64,000 bases of DNA from Thermus caldilimi (GCF_004684245.1 NZ_CP038452.1:1474796-1538795), one strand, 5' to 3'; positions 15,572 through 24,202 are shown, counted from the first letter of the stretch. Made by a program: numbers and translations. The notes: a model not told the origin generated them from the letters alone.

Positions 15572-16590
15572 GTTTAGATATGACGCCTAGGGTTCTTGGC
15601 TACGGAGTGGACACCTTCCGGGTGAACCTGTATTGGGACGAGGGACGCTATCAGTTGCCGGAAGGTCTGGAGGCCGCCCTTGATAATCTCAAGGACTTGT
15701 ATCGTCAGAACCCTGGTGCGGCCATTTTGTGGGGCGTCGATGCCTATTTCCCCCTTCCTCGTTTGGATGGTTCCGTGGATATCATCTCTGGAGACCTTCC
15801 CCTTTATGAAGCGGCTTTGGTCCAGCCTACTCGTCATTACGCTTGGCAGTTGAGCTTCGCTAACCTCCTGTTCGTCCGCCTCTCGGCGGTCCGGGACACT
15901 ACCCGCCGGGCTTCGTTCCCTGCGGTGGTGGTGGAGATCACGGGTACCTACATGATGCAGGCGGGTAGGGATGTCCGGCGTGTGGTGGATTGGGTCATGG
16001 AAGCCGCCACAAACCTGGTGGGTACTCGGCCTTCGAGGATCCAGGTGTCCCGTGTGGATCTCTTCGTGGATATCGAGGTGCCCCATGGCGCCTTCCATGT
16101 GGAGGACATAGCTCGGTTCACTAGCCGGGCTCGGTCCCGGTCCATGTGGCTCGCTGAGGGGCAGGTCCCCGCCGAAGGCGGGGCCGCCCCCAGTGGGGGG
16201 CCCATGAGTAACACGCCCCCCGCTATTCAAGTTCCTGCGTCCCTCGGTGAGGCCCCTGCTACCATGTCCGTTCATCTTCGGGGTCATACCTGGTCGGGCT
16301 TCACCTTCGGGCGTGGCCCCCTGCTGGCTCGGGTCTATTCCAAGACCCTTGAGGCCAAGACCAAACCCGCTTCCCGCTTGCTCCTCAAGGCGTATGAGGA
16401 GGTTCACGGTGCCCTTCAGGGGGAGGTCGTACGGGTGGAGTTCCAGCTAACCCCGGAGGTGTTGGCCGAAATGGTGGTGCCTGGGGATGGGGTGGATGTG
16501 CGGGATTGGGACGTGTTTGGTCCGTCTATCCCGGCGATTTGGGCGTATCTCACTGAGTCGTGGCTTGTGTTGCGTGATAAAGCCACTTAC

Positions 16591-17796
16591 CTCAAAACTT
16601 GCACTTATCCACCCCCCGCATACCCATGCGCCAGGGGACCACTTGAAAAGGGCCGCCGGGTTCCCTTCGGATGAAGGGTGCCATGACCCAAACGGCCCAT
16701 TCTCTACTCTGGACCCTCCTGGCCCTCCTGCCAACCCCCCACCTCCGCGAATCCCTCAAAGCGCTTCTTCTCCTCCTTCTCACCGGCCACGGCAAGGCCA
16801 GGCCCCAGCACAGCAAGACCAAGTCCCCTTCCGCCCTCTCCCGCTTCCTCAACCGCTATCCCTGGCCCACCCGCGCCCTCATCCGCCTGGCTCGCAAGAA
16901 GGCCCAGGAAACCCTCCACCGGGCCAGGCCCAGGCGGGGGCCCAAGCCCAGGCTCCTGGTGGTCCTGGACCTGGTCACCCTGGAGAAGCGGGGCCTCTTC
17001 CCCGCCTTGCCCCTCTCCTTTTTCCACGGCAAGTGGGGGCTCCACCTGGTGGTGCTCTATCTGGTGCTGGGAGAGCTGCGCATCCCCTGGGCCTACCGGG
17101 TGTGGCGGGGGAAGGGGGAGAAGGCCCTTTCCCTCCTTGCCCTGCGTCTTCTGGCCTCCCTGCCCCCCTGGATGCGCAAGTCCTTCCACCTTCGGGTGGT
17201 GGCCGATGCTGCCTTCGGCACCGCCCGGTTTCTTGTGGGGGTGCGGGGGTTGGGTCTGGAAGCGGTGGTGGGGATGCGGCGGGACCGAAAGACGCGGGAG
17301 GGGCTTCCCCTCTTTGGGCTCAGACGGCAGGGGAGTCGGGTGCATCTGCGGGGACTTCCCTTTCCCGTGTGGGTGAGCTGGTACCGCTATCCCTTACCCG
17401 GGGGAGGGTGGGAGTGGCGGTACGTGGTGGCCACCTTTCCTGCGGGGCCACGGACTGTGCTGGTGTGGGGGCGGCGGCGGTTTACCATTGAGCACTTCTT
17501 CCGCACGGTAAAGAGCGAGTTTTCCCTGGGGCGTTTTGGGCAGCGGACGGCCTTGGGGGTGCATCGGTTTCTGGTGCTGTCCTTCCTGGCTTACCTGCTG
17601 GCCCACTGGGTGAGGCTAGCTCCAGACGGGAGAGGTCTTTCTTGGCGGGAGGCTGGGTGGGCAGCGGCGCGCCTGCTGCTGCCGGAGGTGGTCTTGCGGG
17701 TCCTCATGGCCGAGCTGGGAGCTTTGGGTCTTTGGCCCCCGCCTGCGGGGGGAAGGGGGTGTTCATGCAGGGTATTCGGGAGGTGCAAGTTTTGAG
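16591..17796 (+). mobile_element. insertion sequence copy 2 (1206 bp) in phage rep
   Basis: Same 14-bp terminal repeats as copy 1; target duplication TTAC at 16587-16590 and 17797-17800. Same orientation as rep. Nearly identical to copy 4, and both have the W-A-A-A-R variant near the C-terminus of the transposase. Confidence 0.95.
16671..17795 (+). CDS. DDE transposase of the four-copy IS
   Basis: 374 residues, apparently intact. Likely catalytic positions are D in V-V-L-D-L-V-T near residue 100, D in V-V-A-D-A-A-F-G near residue 180, and E in F-T-I-E-H-F-F-R-T-V-K near residue 277, an RNase-H-fold layout like IS4/IS701-type enzymes. The 4-bp duplications also fit IS701-like elements, but I do not assign the family firmly. 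The TGA stop lies within the right terminal repeat. Confidence 0.85.
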   Translation: MKGAMTQTAHSLLWTLLALLPTPHLRESLKALLLLLLTGHGKARPQHSKTKSPSALSRFLNRYPWPTRALIRLARKKAQETLHRARPRRGPKPRLLVVLDLVTLEKRGLFPALPLSFFHGKWGLHLVVLYLVLGELRIPWAYRVWRGKGEKALSLLALRLLASLPPWMRKSFHLRVVADAAFGTARFLVGVRGLGLEAVVGMRRDRKTREGLPLFGLRRQGSRVHLRGLPFPVWVSWYRYPLPGGGWEWRYVVATFPAGPRTVLVWGRRRFTIEHFFRTVKSEFSLGRFGQRTALGVHRFLVLSFLAYLLAHWVRLAPDGRGLSWREAGWAAARLLLPEVVLRVLMAELGALGLWPPPAGGRGCSCRVFGRCKF

Positions 17797-18162
17797 TTAC
17801 CTCAACTACTCCGTTTTGGGAAATGCCCCTGTGGATCCGCTTTGGCGGTTGGTCCAGGGTGCTTTTCGTGAGGGAGGTGATACGGGAAAGGCGGTTAGAG
17901 TGAAGTGGCAAGCACAGGTGGATGTCCTTTCGCTGGCCAAGCAGGCTCTTGGGGCCTATCTGACTGCTCTAGCGGCGGTTGGTAAGGCGGGTAAAGTCAA
18001 CCTCCTCAACCCCTTCATTGCTCTTTTCCGTGTCCTTGCTGGTACTGCTGAAGATCGCAAGCGGTTCGTTGAGGAGGCTAAGGTGTCCTACTTCAAGGGT
18101 GTGGAAACAAAGCAGGCTCGCTTTGGCTACATGCCTGAGCGCATGGCATACGGAGGTGTGTG

Positions 18163-18495
18163 ATGTTTGACGGCGTTCCGGTTAGCACGGTGGATCTCTT
18201 GGTCCTTGGTGTTTCGTCCGGTGTGCGGAAGGACGGCGTGGCCTATGCCCGTGTCCTGGTTGCCATGAGCCCCCAGATGCCTAACGTGCGGGGCCTGGAA
18301 GCGGTCTACCTGGAGGCCGATCCATCCGTGGAGGCTTCCTTCAAGACCCTCCCCGCCGTCTACCGCCTGCGCCTTCGGAAGGGTGCGGTGCGGGGTTATG
18401 GCACCCGGCGGGATGAGGTGCGGGAAGTGGTCGTGGGTGCTGAGCTCATCGGCACCCTGGCCCTCAAGGAGGCTCGGGAGGTAAAGAGTGCTTGA
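18163..18495 (+). CDS. phage protein, candidate single-stranded DNA-binding protein
   Basis: 110 residues. ATG overlaps the rep stop (TGATG), with CGGAGGTG 7 nt before it. Beta-rich sequence, no signal peptide or membrane segment. It sits directly after rep and before the tiny membrane genes, the place of gene V in Ff-type phages, whose product coats progeny ssDNA. I recognise no motif, so the function is inferred from size and position. Confidence 0.5.
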   Translation: MFDGVPVSTVDLLVLGVSSGVRKDGVAYARVLVAMSPQMPNVRGLEAVYLEADPSVEASFKTLPAVYRLRLRKGAVRGYGTRRDEVREVVVGAELIGTLALKEAREVKSA

Positions 18496-18580
18496 CCTTC
18501 AGGCCCTCATGCCCTTCTTCCAGGTCGTTGCCTTTGGCCTCGGCCTCATTGGTGGGGCTCTGGTGGGGGGTGAGTGGTGA
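18488..18580 (+). CDS. tiny phage membrane protein (30 aa)
   Basis: GTG start inside the end of the previous gene, stop overlapping the next start. Sequence pattern: short polar start, then one hydrophobic span (F-F-Q-V-V-A-F-G-L-G-L-I-G-G-A-L). Size and place suit a pVII/pIX-like end-cap protein of a filamentous virion. Confidence 0.6.
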   Translation: MLDLQALMPFFQVVAFGLGLIGGALVGGEW

Positions 18581-18681
18581 ACCCGTCTGCCTGGTTCATC
18601 TGGACCCTGGCCTTTACGGTGGTGCCCTTCTCCCTGCTAGCGGCCTACCGCTACATGGGCAGGCTCTATGGAGGCTTCTAA
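18577..18681 (+). CDS. tiny phage membrane protein (34 aa)
   Basis: GTG start overlapping the previous stop by GTGA. One hydrophobic span (W-F-I-W-T-L-A-F-T-V-V-P-F-S-L-L-A-A-Y) followed by a basic tail R-Y-M-G-R-L-Y. Probably a minor virion cap protein. Confidence 0.6.
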   Translation: MNPSAWFIWTLAFTVVPFSLLAAYRYMGRLYGGF

Positions 18682-18775
18682 TGTGGACTGGACTCCGGTC
18701 TTTCAGGCGTTTTGGTGGGGGTTCGGTGCGGGTCTGGTGGCATCGTTCCTCCGTAATCTCCTCAAGCGGCTTTAG
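18668..18775 (+). CDS. tiny phage membrane protein (35 aa)
   Basis: ATG lies 14 nt inside the preceding gene. Acidic N-terminus, central span (F-Q-A-F-W-W-G-F-G-A-G-L-V-A-S-F-L) and basic end R-N-L-L-K-R-L, the polarity of a filamentous-phage coat-type subunit. Between its stop and the coat gene is a small hairpin, CGGGG-TGCTAA-CCCCG (18783-18798). Confidence 0.6.
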   Translation: MEASNVDWTPVFQAFWWGFGAGLVASFLRNLLKRL

Positions 18776-18825
18776 GGACAACCGGGGTGCTAACCCCGTA
18801 GAGGTCCAGAAAGGAGGTGAGTAGC

Positions 18826-18966
18826 GTGGAGTTCGAGCCTTCTCAAATCGCTTCCCAGGTTACCAACTATATCGGCCTTGTGGCTGCGGCTGGCGTCGGC
18901 GTGCTGGCTCTGAGCATTGGGCTCTCTGCGGCTTGGCGCTATGCCAAGAAGTTCCTGAAGGGGTAG
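18826..18966 (+). CDS. major coat protein (pVIII-like, PH75 type)
   Basis: 46 residues from a GTG with a full AAGGAGGTGA (18811-18820) 5 nt upstream, the strongest ribosome site in the prophage, as expected for a coat gene. Acidic amphipathic N-terminus (E-F-E-P-S-Q-I-A-S-Q-V-T-N-Y), hydrophobic centre (A-A-A-G-V-G-V-L-A-L-S-I-G-L-S), basic C-terminus (R-Y-A-K-K-F-L-K-G). Length, both ends and most of the centre match the PH75 coat protein as I recall it, which is likewise made without a leader peptide. Confidence 0.92.
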   Translation: MEFEPSQIASQVTNYIGLVAAAGVGVLALSIGLSAAWRYAKKFLKG

Positions 18967-19140
18967 CCCTATGAGGAAGGCCCTCCTGCTGGTGGCTCTC
19001 CTGCTCCTGGCAGGGGGGCCTGTCTACTCTAGCGGTGTTATCGATGTGGACTATGCTCCCGTGCGGCAGACGGTGTCCATGGTGCTGCGTACGTCCAGCA
19101 GTACTGAGATTGTGCAGCTGGCATCTGGGCAATTGCGTAA

Positions 19141-20265
19141 CTCAAAACTTGCACCTCCCGAATACCCTGCATGAACACCCCCTTCCCCCGCAGGCGGAGG
19201 CCAAAGACCCAAAGCTCCCAGCTCGGCCATGAGGACCCGCAAGACCACCTCCGGCAGAAGCAGGCGCGCCGCCTCCCGCCCAGCCTCCCGCCAAGAAAGA
19301 CCTCTCCCGTCTGGAGCTAGCCTCACCCAGTGGGCCAGCAGGTAAGCCAGGAAGGACAACACCAGAAACCGATGCACCCCCAAGGCCGTCCGCTGCCCAA
19401 AACGCCCCAGGGAAAACTCGCTCTTTACCGTGCGGAAGAAGTGCTCAATGGTAAACCGCCGCCGCCCCCACACCAGCACAGTCCGTGGCCCCGCGGGAAA
19501 GGTGGCCACCACGTACCGCCACTCCCACCCTCCCCCGGGTAAGGGATAGCGGTACCAGCTCACCCACACGGGAAAGGGAAGTCCCCGCAGGTGCACCCGG
19601 CTCCCCTGCCGTCTGAGCCCAAAGAGGGGAAGCCCCTCCCGCGTCTTTCGGTCCCGCCGCATCCCCACCACCGCTTCCAGACCCAACCCCCGCACCCCCA
19701 CAAGAAACCGGGCGGTGCCGAAGGCAGCATCGGCCACCACCCGAAGGTGGAAGGACTTGCGCATCCAGGGGGGCAGGGAGGCCAGAAGACGCAGGGCAAG
19801 GAGGGAAAGGGCCTTCTCCCCCTTCCCCCGCCACACCCGGTAGGCCCAGGGGATGCGCAGCTCTCCCAGCACCAGATAGAGCACCACCAGGTGGAGCCCC
19901 CACTTGCCGTGGAAAAAGGAGAGGGGCAAGGCGGGGAAGAGGCCCCGCTTCTCCAGGGTGACCAGGTCCAGGACCACCAGGAGCCTGGGCTTGGGCCCCC
20001 GCCTGGGCCTGGCCCGGTGGAGGGTTTCCTGGGCCTTCTTGCGAGCCAGGCGGATGAGGGCGCGGGTGGGCCAGGGATAGCGGTTGAGGAAGCGGGAGAG
20101 GGCGGAAGGGGACTTGGTCTTGCTGTGCTGGGGCCTGGCCTTGCCGTGGCCGGTGAGAAGGAGGAGAAGAAGCGCTTTGAGGGACTCCCGGAGGTGGGGG
20201 GTTGGCAGGAGGGCCAGGAGGGTCCAGAGTAGAGCTTGGGCCGTCTGGTGCATGGCACCCTTCAT
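19141..20265 (-). pseudogene. IS transposase, altered C-terminus in copy 3
   Basis: Same transposase as copy 2 up to about residue 360. One base is then missing in a G/C run near 19184-19190, so the frame reads through the terminal repeat and stops at 19051 outside the element. N-terminal differences (M-H-Q-T-A-Q-A-L-L) mark it as the most diverged copy. The catalytic core is unaffected. Confidence 0.7.
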
Positions 20266-20345
20266 CCGAAGGGAACCGGGCGGCCCTTTTCAAGTGGTCC
20301 CCTGGCGCATGGGTATGCGGGGGGTGGATAAGTGCAAGTTTTGAG
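19141..20345 (-). mobile_element. insertion sequence copy 3 (1205 bp) in the pIII-like gene
   Basis: Inverted relative to copies 1 and 2. Same 14-bp terminal repeats. Flanking tetranucleotides are GTAA (19137-19140) and ATAA (20346-20349), one mismatch. GTAA fits the restored reading frame equally well, so a later point change in one duplicate is likely. Confidence 0.93.
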
Positions 20346-21252
20346 ATAACCCTTTCACTCGCCCCGACATAGATACGGACGGGGATGGCTGGCCCGACTG
20401 GGTGGAGTGGTATGAGGCTAATCGCCGGGGAGTACCCTGGCCGGACGTGATCAACAACCCCCAGGTCTACCCTGACCCTAACGCTGACCCTGACGGGGAC
20501 GGCTTTCCCACCTGGCAGGAGGTATCCGTAGGCACCAACCCCTATGATCCTGCGTCCCATCCTCAACCTCGCCCTAACCCTGGCACTCGCACGGATACCG
20601 ACGGGGATGGCTGGCCGGATGCGGACGAGATCGCCCAGGGCACGGATCCTCGGGACCCCAACAGCAAGCCCACTGGTATCCCCCCTTGCAGGACACGGAT
20701 GGGGACGGCGTCCCGGACGTGGAGGAGATCGCCAAGGGCACTGACCCTTATAACCCGGACGATAAGCCTCAGCAGGATGCGGATACATGGCCTGGCGGCC
20801 CTCCTCCCGGTGATCTGCGCCCTGTCGAGTTGCCCCAGCGGGAGGCTCTGGAGAAAAAGAATTTGCCTGAGCTCAAAGAAGAGATATGGCAGTCTTTCCA
20901 AGAGAACGTGACCCAGCGTTGGCAGGAAGCTCTTCAGGAGTTGCGGACAACGGCGGCCCAGCGGTTTCCCTTTGCCATTGTTTCATCCTTCCGCTTCCGT
21001 GTTGAGGGTGGCTCTGCCCCCTGCGCCTTTACGGTTCCCATAGGTCCGTATCAAGCCCAAATGGACATATGTTCTACCTCTATCTGGCAAGCTGCCACCG
21101 CTTTCCGCCCCATCCTGGGGGTGCTGGTCTGGATGAGCGCCGCTTTGCTCCTGATCCGGAGGGGCCTGGATGTCCAGAAGTGAAACCCCTCACAAAACCC
21201 TTGCGCTTTTTCCCCTTGCGCCCCTTAGTTGCTCCCTATCAGGGGCGGGGTG

Positions 21253-21379
21253 CCGTCAAGGGCGCAAGCCCCGGAGGGCCGCCCCCATCCCATCGCGCAC
21301 GTTTACCGGACGGAAGGAGGACGGGGTTTGCATATGCGGTAGGGGGCGGCCCGGAGGGGTCCTCTGGACCCTTGACGGC
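21253..21379. other. large phage intergenic hairpin (packaging signal/origin candidate)
   Basis: The 265-nt gene-free stretch 21184-21448 holds nested perfect inverted repeats: CCGTCAAGGG (21253-21262) with CCCTTGACGG (21370-21379), and GGCCGCCCCC (21277-21286) with GGGGGCGGCC (21342-21351), plus CCCC/GGGG between them. Filamentous phages keep such hairpins in the single-stranded genome as packaging signal and replication origins. Which one this is cannot be decided. Reading frames across it look non-coding. Confidence 0.7.
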
Positions 21380-21448
21380 GGGGTCCCCGCCCCCGGATAC
21401 CCTGGCTTTGGGGGCGCAAGGGGAAAGCAGGGAAAGGGGAGGTGAGGT

Positions 21449-21877
21449 ATGGGTGCCCTGATCTCTGGCCTTCTAGAACTCCTCCAGTGGCTGGCCGCCA
21501 CCTTCGCCCGCCTGGGCGGGTGGCTCGTGGATACCGTCCAGCGGGTGGCCGCCTGGATCTGGGGTGTCCTGGATTACGCCCTCACGTGGCTCTGGAATGC
21601 TGCCGTTGACGTCATCATCTGGACCTTCAACGCCTTCTTCTGGGTTCTGGGCCACGTCCTGGAGTTGCCCATACTCGCCTTGACCCTTCTGGTCCGTATC
21701 CTCCCCCAAATGCCTAGTGATTGGGTCTTTGTTGATAACGTCCTCATCCCCGCTTTCAACGTGGCTAATCAGATACTCCCTATCTCTGAGGCTGTTTCTA
21801 TTCTCAGCCTTTGGCTCTCCTTCTACAGCCTTATGGCCGTCTGGCGCATCATCACCTTCATTCGGGGAGGTCGCTAG
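21449..21877 (+). CDS. pVI-like phage minor coat/membrane protein
   Basis: 142 residues, start preceded by GGGGAGGTGAGG. Very hydrophobic with about three membrane-spanning stretches and many Trp residues (W-L-A-A-T-F, W-I-W-G-V-L-D-Y-A-L-T-W-L-W, L-P-I-L-A-L-T-L-L-V-R-I-L). It lies between the pIII-like gene and the pI gene, exactly where gene VI lies in filamentous phages. The stop TAG overlaps the GTG start of pI by one base. Confidence 0.75.
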   Translation: MGALISGLLELLQWLAATFARLGGWLVDTVQRVAAWIWGVLDYALTWLWNAAVDVIIWTFNAFFWVLGHVLELPILALTLLVRILPQMPSDWVFVDNVLIPAFNVANQILPISEAVSILSLWLSFYSLMAVWRIITFIRGGR

Positions 21878-21895
21878 TGATTGAGGCTTTCGTGG

Positions 21896-23101
21896 CTCAA
21901 AACTTGCACCTCCCGAATACCCTGCATGAACACCCCCTTCCCCCCGCAGGCGGGGGCCAAAGACCCAAAGCTCCCAGCTCGGCCATGAGGACCCGCAAGA
22001 CCACCTCCGGCAGCAGCAGGCGCGCCGCTGCCCACCCAGCCTCCCGCCAAGAAAGACCTCTCCCGTCTGGAGCTAGCCTCACCCAGTGGGCCAGCAGGTA
22101 AGCCAGGAAGGACAGCACCAGAAACCGATGCACCCCCAAGGCCGTCCGCTGCCCAAAACGCCCCAGGGAAAACTCGCTCTTTACCGTGCGGAAGAAGTGC
22201 TCAATGGTAAACCGCCGCCGCCCCCACACCAGCACAGTCCGTGGCCCCGCAGGAAAGGTGGCCACCACGTACCGCCACTCCCACCCTCCCCCGGGTAAGG
22301 GATAGCGGTACCAGCTCACCCACACGGGAAAGGGAAGTCCCCGCAGATGCACCCGACTCCCCTGCCGTCTGAGCCCAAAGAGGGGAAGCCCCTCCCGCGT
22401 CTTTCGGTCCCGCCGCATCCCCACCACCGCTTCCAGACCCAACCCCCGCACCCCCACAAGAAACCGGGCGGTGCCGAAGGCAGCATCGGCCACCACCCGA
22501 AGGTGGAAGGACTTGCGCATCCAGGGGGGCAGGGAGGCCAGAAGACGCAGGGCAAGGAGGGAAAGGGCCTTCTCCCCCTTCCCCCGCCACACCCGGTAGG
22601 CCCAGGGGATGCGCAGCTCTCCCAGCACCAGATAGAGCACCACCAGGTGGAGCCCCCACTTGCCGTGGAAAAAGGAGAGGGGCAAGGCGGGGAAGAGGCC
22701 CCGCTTCTCCAGGGTGACCAGGTCCAGGACCACCAGGAGCCTGGGCTTGGGCCCCCGCCTGGGCCTGGCCCGGTGGAGGGTTTCCTGGGCCTTCTTGCGA
22801 GCCAGGCGGATGAGGGCGCGGGTGGGCCAGGGATAGCGGTTGAGGAAGCGGGAGAGGGCGGAAGGGGACTTGGTCTTGCTGTGCTGGGGCCTGGCCTTGC
22901 CGTGGCCGGTGAGAAGGAGGAGAAGAAGCGCTTTGAGGGATTCGCGGAGGTGGGGGGTTGGCAGGAGGGCCAGGAGGGTCCAGAGTAGAGAATGGGCCGT
23001 TTGGGTCATGGCACCCTTCATCCGAAGGGAACCCGGCGGCCCTTTTCAAGTGGTCCCCTGGCGCATGGGTATGCGGGGGGTGGATAAGTGCAAGTTTTGA
23101 G
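21896..23101 (-). mobile_element. insertion sequence copy 4 (1206 bp) in phage pI
   Basis: Same 14-bp terminal repeats; perfect target duplication GTGG (21892-21895, 23102-23105). Inserted after the sixth codon of pI, inside its P-loop coding region. Opposite orientation to pI. Nearly identical in sequence to copy 2. Confidence 0.95.
21897..23021 (-). CDS. DDE transposase (IS copy 4)
   Basis: 374 residues and intact, identical in all motifs to the copy 2 protein. The stop lies in the terminal repeat. Together with copy 2 it is the likely source of active transposase here. Confidence 0.85.
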   Translation of the reverse strand: MKGAMTQTAHSLLWTLLALLPTPHLRESLKALLLLLLTGHGKARPQHSKTKSPSALSRFLNRYPWPTRALIRLARKKAQETLHRARPRRGPKPRLLVVLDLVTLEKRGLFPALPLSFFHGKWGLHLVVLYLVLGELRIPWAYRVWRGKGEKALSLLALRLLASLPPWMRKSFHLRVVADAAFGTARFLVGVRGLGLEAVVGMRRDRKTREGLPLFGLRRQGSRVHLRGLPFPVWVSWYRYPLPGGGWEWRYVVATFPAGPRTVLVWGRRRFTIEHFFRTVKSEFSLGRFGQRTALGVHRFLVLSFLAYLLAHWVRLAPDGRGLSWREAGWAAARLLLPEVVLRVLMAELGALGLWPPPAGGRGCSCRVFGRCKF

Positions 23102-23945
23102 GTGGGCATCCCTGGTAGCGGCAAAAGCTACGCCCTCGTCCTCAAGGGCCTTGAGGCCCTTTCTGCTCCCTCTCCTCGCCCCGTTTACGCTAACTTCGGT
23201 TTCATCCGGGAAAACGTCTACCACTACCTCCGCCGTCGCAAAAAGCTTCCTCACCGGGAGGCCGTCCTCAGGACCGATCTCATCCGGGAGATACGGGACT
23301 ACTCGGACCTCCTCAACGTCCATGATGGCGTTCTCCTCTTTGACGAGGCCCACATGTGGCTTCCCTCCAGACAGTTTGACCTTATCCCGGTGGAGGTCAT
23401 TGCCTTCTGGTCCCAGCACCGCAAGGTGGGCGTGGATGTCTATCTAGCTACCCAGCGCTACGGGTCTGTGGACGCTATCGTCCGTGAGCTGGTGGCCTTC
23501 GTCTACTGGGCTCGTCCTGCTCCGTTCTGGCTCCGTGTTCTCCTCATCCCCTGGGCTCGGGGCCGCAAGGTCCTCCGCTACACGTCCATCATGGATGAGT
23601 CCCTGGGCATGATGCAGAAACAGGCCAAGGGCATCTTTGAGGGCGTGGCTAGGAACTCCGTGGTTATCCTGGACCCCTTGGCGGCCGCTTGCTATGACAC
23701 CTACGCCATCTTCGAACCCCCCATTGTCCGGCTCCAAAGGGAACTGGACCCCAAGAAGCGGGCCATCTTCGACCGCATGGGCCTAGCCTGGGACGCTTCA
23801 CGGGTCCGTGGCCGTAGGGATATGCCCCGTGCCGTGGATGGTGCCCCCTATCTCACCATGGAGGAACTAGCCCATGCCTACCGCCATGGCCTCAAGCCCC
23901 ACGAACTCCTTCGCAAGAAGTGGGAGGAGTGGGTAAGCTCTTGTT

Positions 23946-24194
23946 ATGGACCCGGTGGGTCTGTTTCTTTTGGCGATGCTTCTAGTCGTGGGGGGTGTTC
24001 TTTTGAGGGACAACCTTCCGAGTTTGAGTCTGTGGATTGGAAGCGTTTGGCGTGGTCGCCAGAGATGTCCTAGGTGTGGTATTCCCGTTCGGTATGCGGA
24101 GAATGTCCGCAAGGGCTATATGCGGTGCCGCTACCAAACTTTTGGCTTTTGCCCCTATGACCCCCGCCGTGGCGTCTACCGCCAAAGGCGCTAG
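23946..24194 (+). CDS. small phage membrane protein with zinc ribbon
   Basis: 82 residues. N-terminal membrane span (V-G-L-F-L-L-A-M-L-L-V-V-G-G-V-L-L), then a basic domain with C-P-R-C-G near residue 41 and M-R-C...F-G-F-C-P-Y-D near 60-70, a four-Cys zinc-ribbon pattern. It overlaps the 3' end of pI by 128 nt in another frame. The pI tail in that overlap is compositionally odd, so either pI truly ends in the overlap or both are used. Function unknown; the last gene before the RNA. Confidence 0.55.
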   Translation: MDPVGLFLLAMLLVVGGVLLRDNLPSLSLWIGSVWRGRQRCPRCGIPVRYAENVRKGYMRCRYQTFGFCPYDPRRGVYRQRR

Positions 24195-24197
24195 AAT
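24192..24197 (+). promoter_or_regulatory. -10 box for the bridge-like RNA
   Basis: TAGAAT overlaps the end of the preceding gene. A start 6-7 nt downstream would fall at 24204, exactly the first bases of the closing stem of the RNA. No good -35 is visible. Confidence 0.45.
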
Positions 24198-24202
24198 GTC
24201 TG

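Larger units (their letters stand above)
15580..18163 (+). pseudogene. phage replication initiator (Rep), split by an IS
   Basis: Joining 15580-16590 to 17801-18163 gives a 457-residue frame with an exact codon boundary at the insertion. Begins G-Y-G-V-D-T-F-R-V-N. Internal features resembling rolling-circle initiators are V-E-I-T-G-T-Y near residue 123, V-S-R-V-D-L-F-V-D-I near 155, and V-V-R-V-E-F-Q-L near 285. I cannot place the catalytic Tyr. It is assigned by these motifs and its position as first gene of the phage. The start lies 14 nt after host TATACT and has no Shine-Dalgarno sequence. Confidence 0.7.
18971..21183 (+). pseudogene. pIII-like adsorption protein with calcium-binding repeats, split by an IS
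   Basis: Joining 18971-19140 to 20350 onward restores one frame (Q-L-A-S-G-Q-L-R-N-P-F-T-R-P-D-I-D-T-D-G-D-G-W). Signal peptide (L-L-L-V-A-L-L-L-L-A-G-G), then three or four D-x-D-x-D-G repeats with G-T-D/N-P-x-x-P spacers like thrombospondin type 3 repeats, a charged helix, and a C-terminal membrane anchor (L-G-V-L-V-W-M-S-A-A-L-L-L-I-R-R). This layout and its place between coat and pVI-like genes indicate the host-binding tip protein. The C run at 20680-20685 must gain one base to keep the frame. Then about 334 residues. Confidence 0.75.
21877..24073 (+). pseudogene. pI/Zot-family assembly ATPase, split by an IS
   Basis: Joining 21877-21895 to 23106-24073 gives about 328 residues starting V-I-E-A-F-V-G-I-P-G-S-G-K-S-Y-A, a Walker A motif completed across the insertion. 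Walker B is G-V-L-L-F-D-E-A-H near residue 80, then W-L-P-S-R and Q-H-R-K-x-G-x-D-V-Y-L-A-T-Q-R, as in Zot-domain proteins that drive phage extrusion. A hydrophobic stretch near F-W-L-R-V-L-L-I-P-W follows. Without the first 7 codons the P-loop is incomplete. The last 43 codons overlap another gene. Confidence 0.88.

Noticed and set aside
18626-18824. Alternative frame overlapping the tiny phage membrane genes
   Set aside because: The overlapping small frames have coupled starts and stops and a hydrophobic/basic layout; the alternative has none.
21170-21445. Protein-coding frame across the phage hairpin region
   Set aside because: Low-complexity Gly/Pro/Arg translation, no ribosome site, and strong nested inverted repeats favour a non-coding element.
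16591-23101. Four near-identical 1.2-kb repeats as a possible composite transposon carrying the phage
   Set aside because: Each copy has its own target duplication and splits a different gene, so they are independent insertions. The phage ends lie elsewhere.
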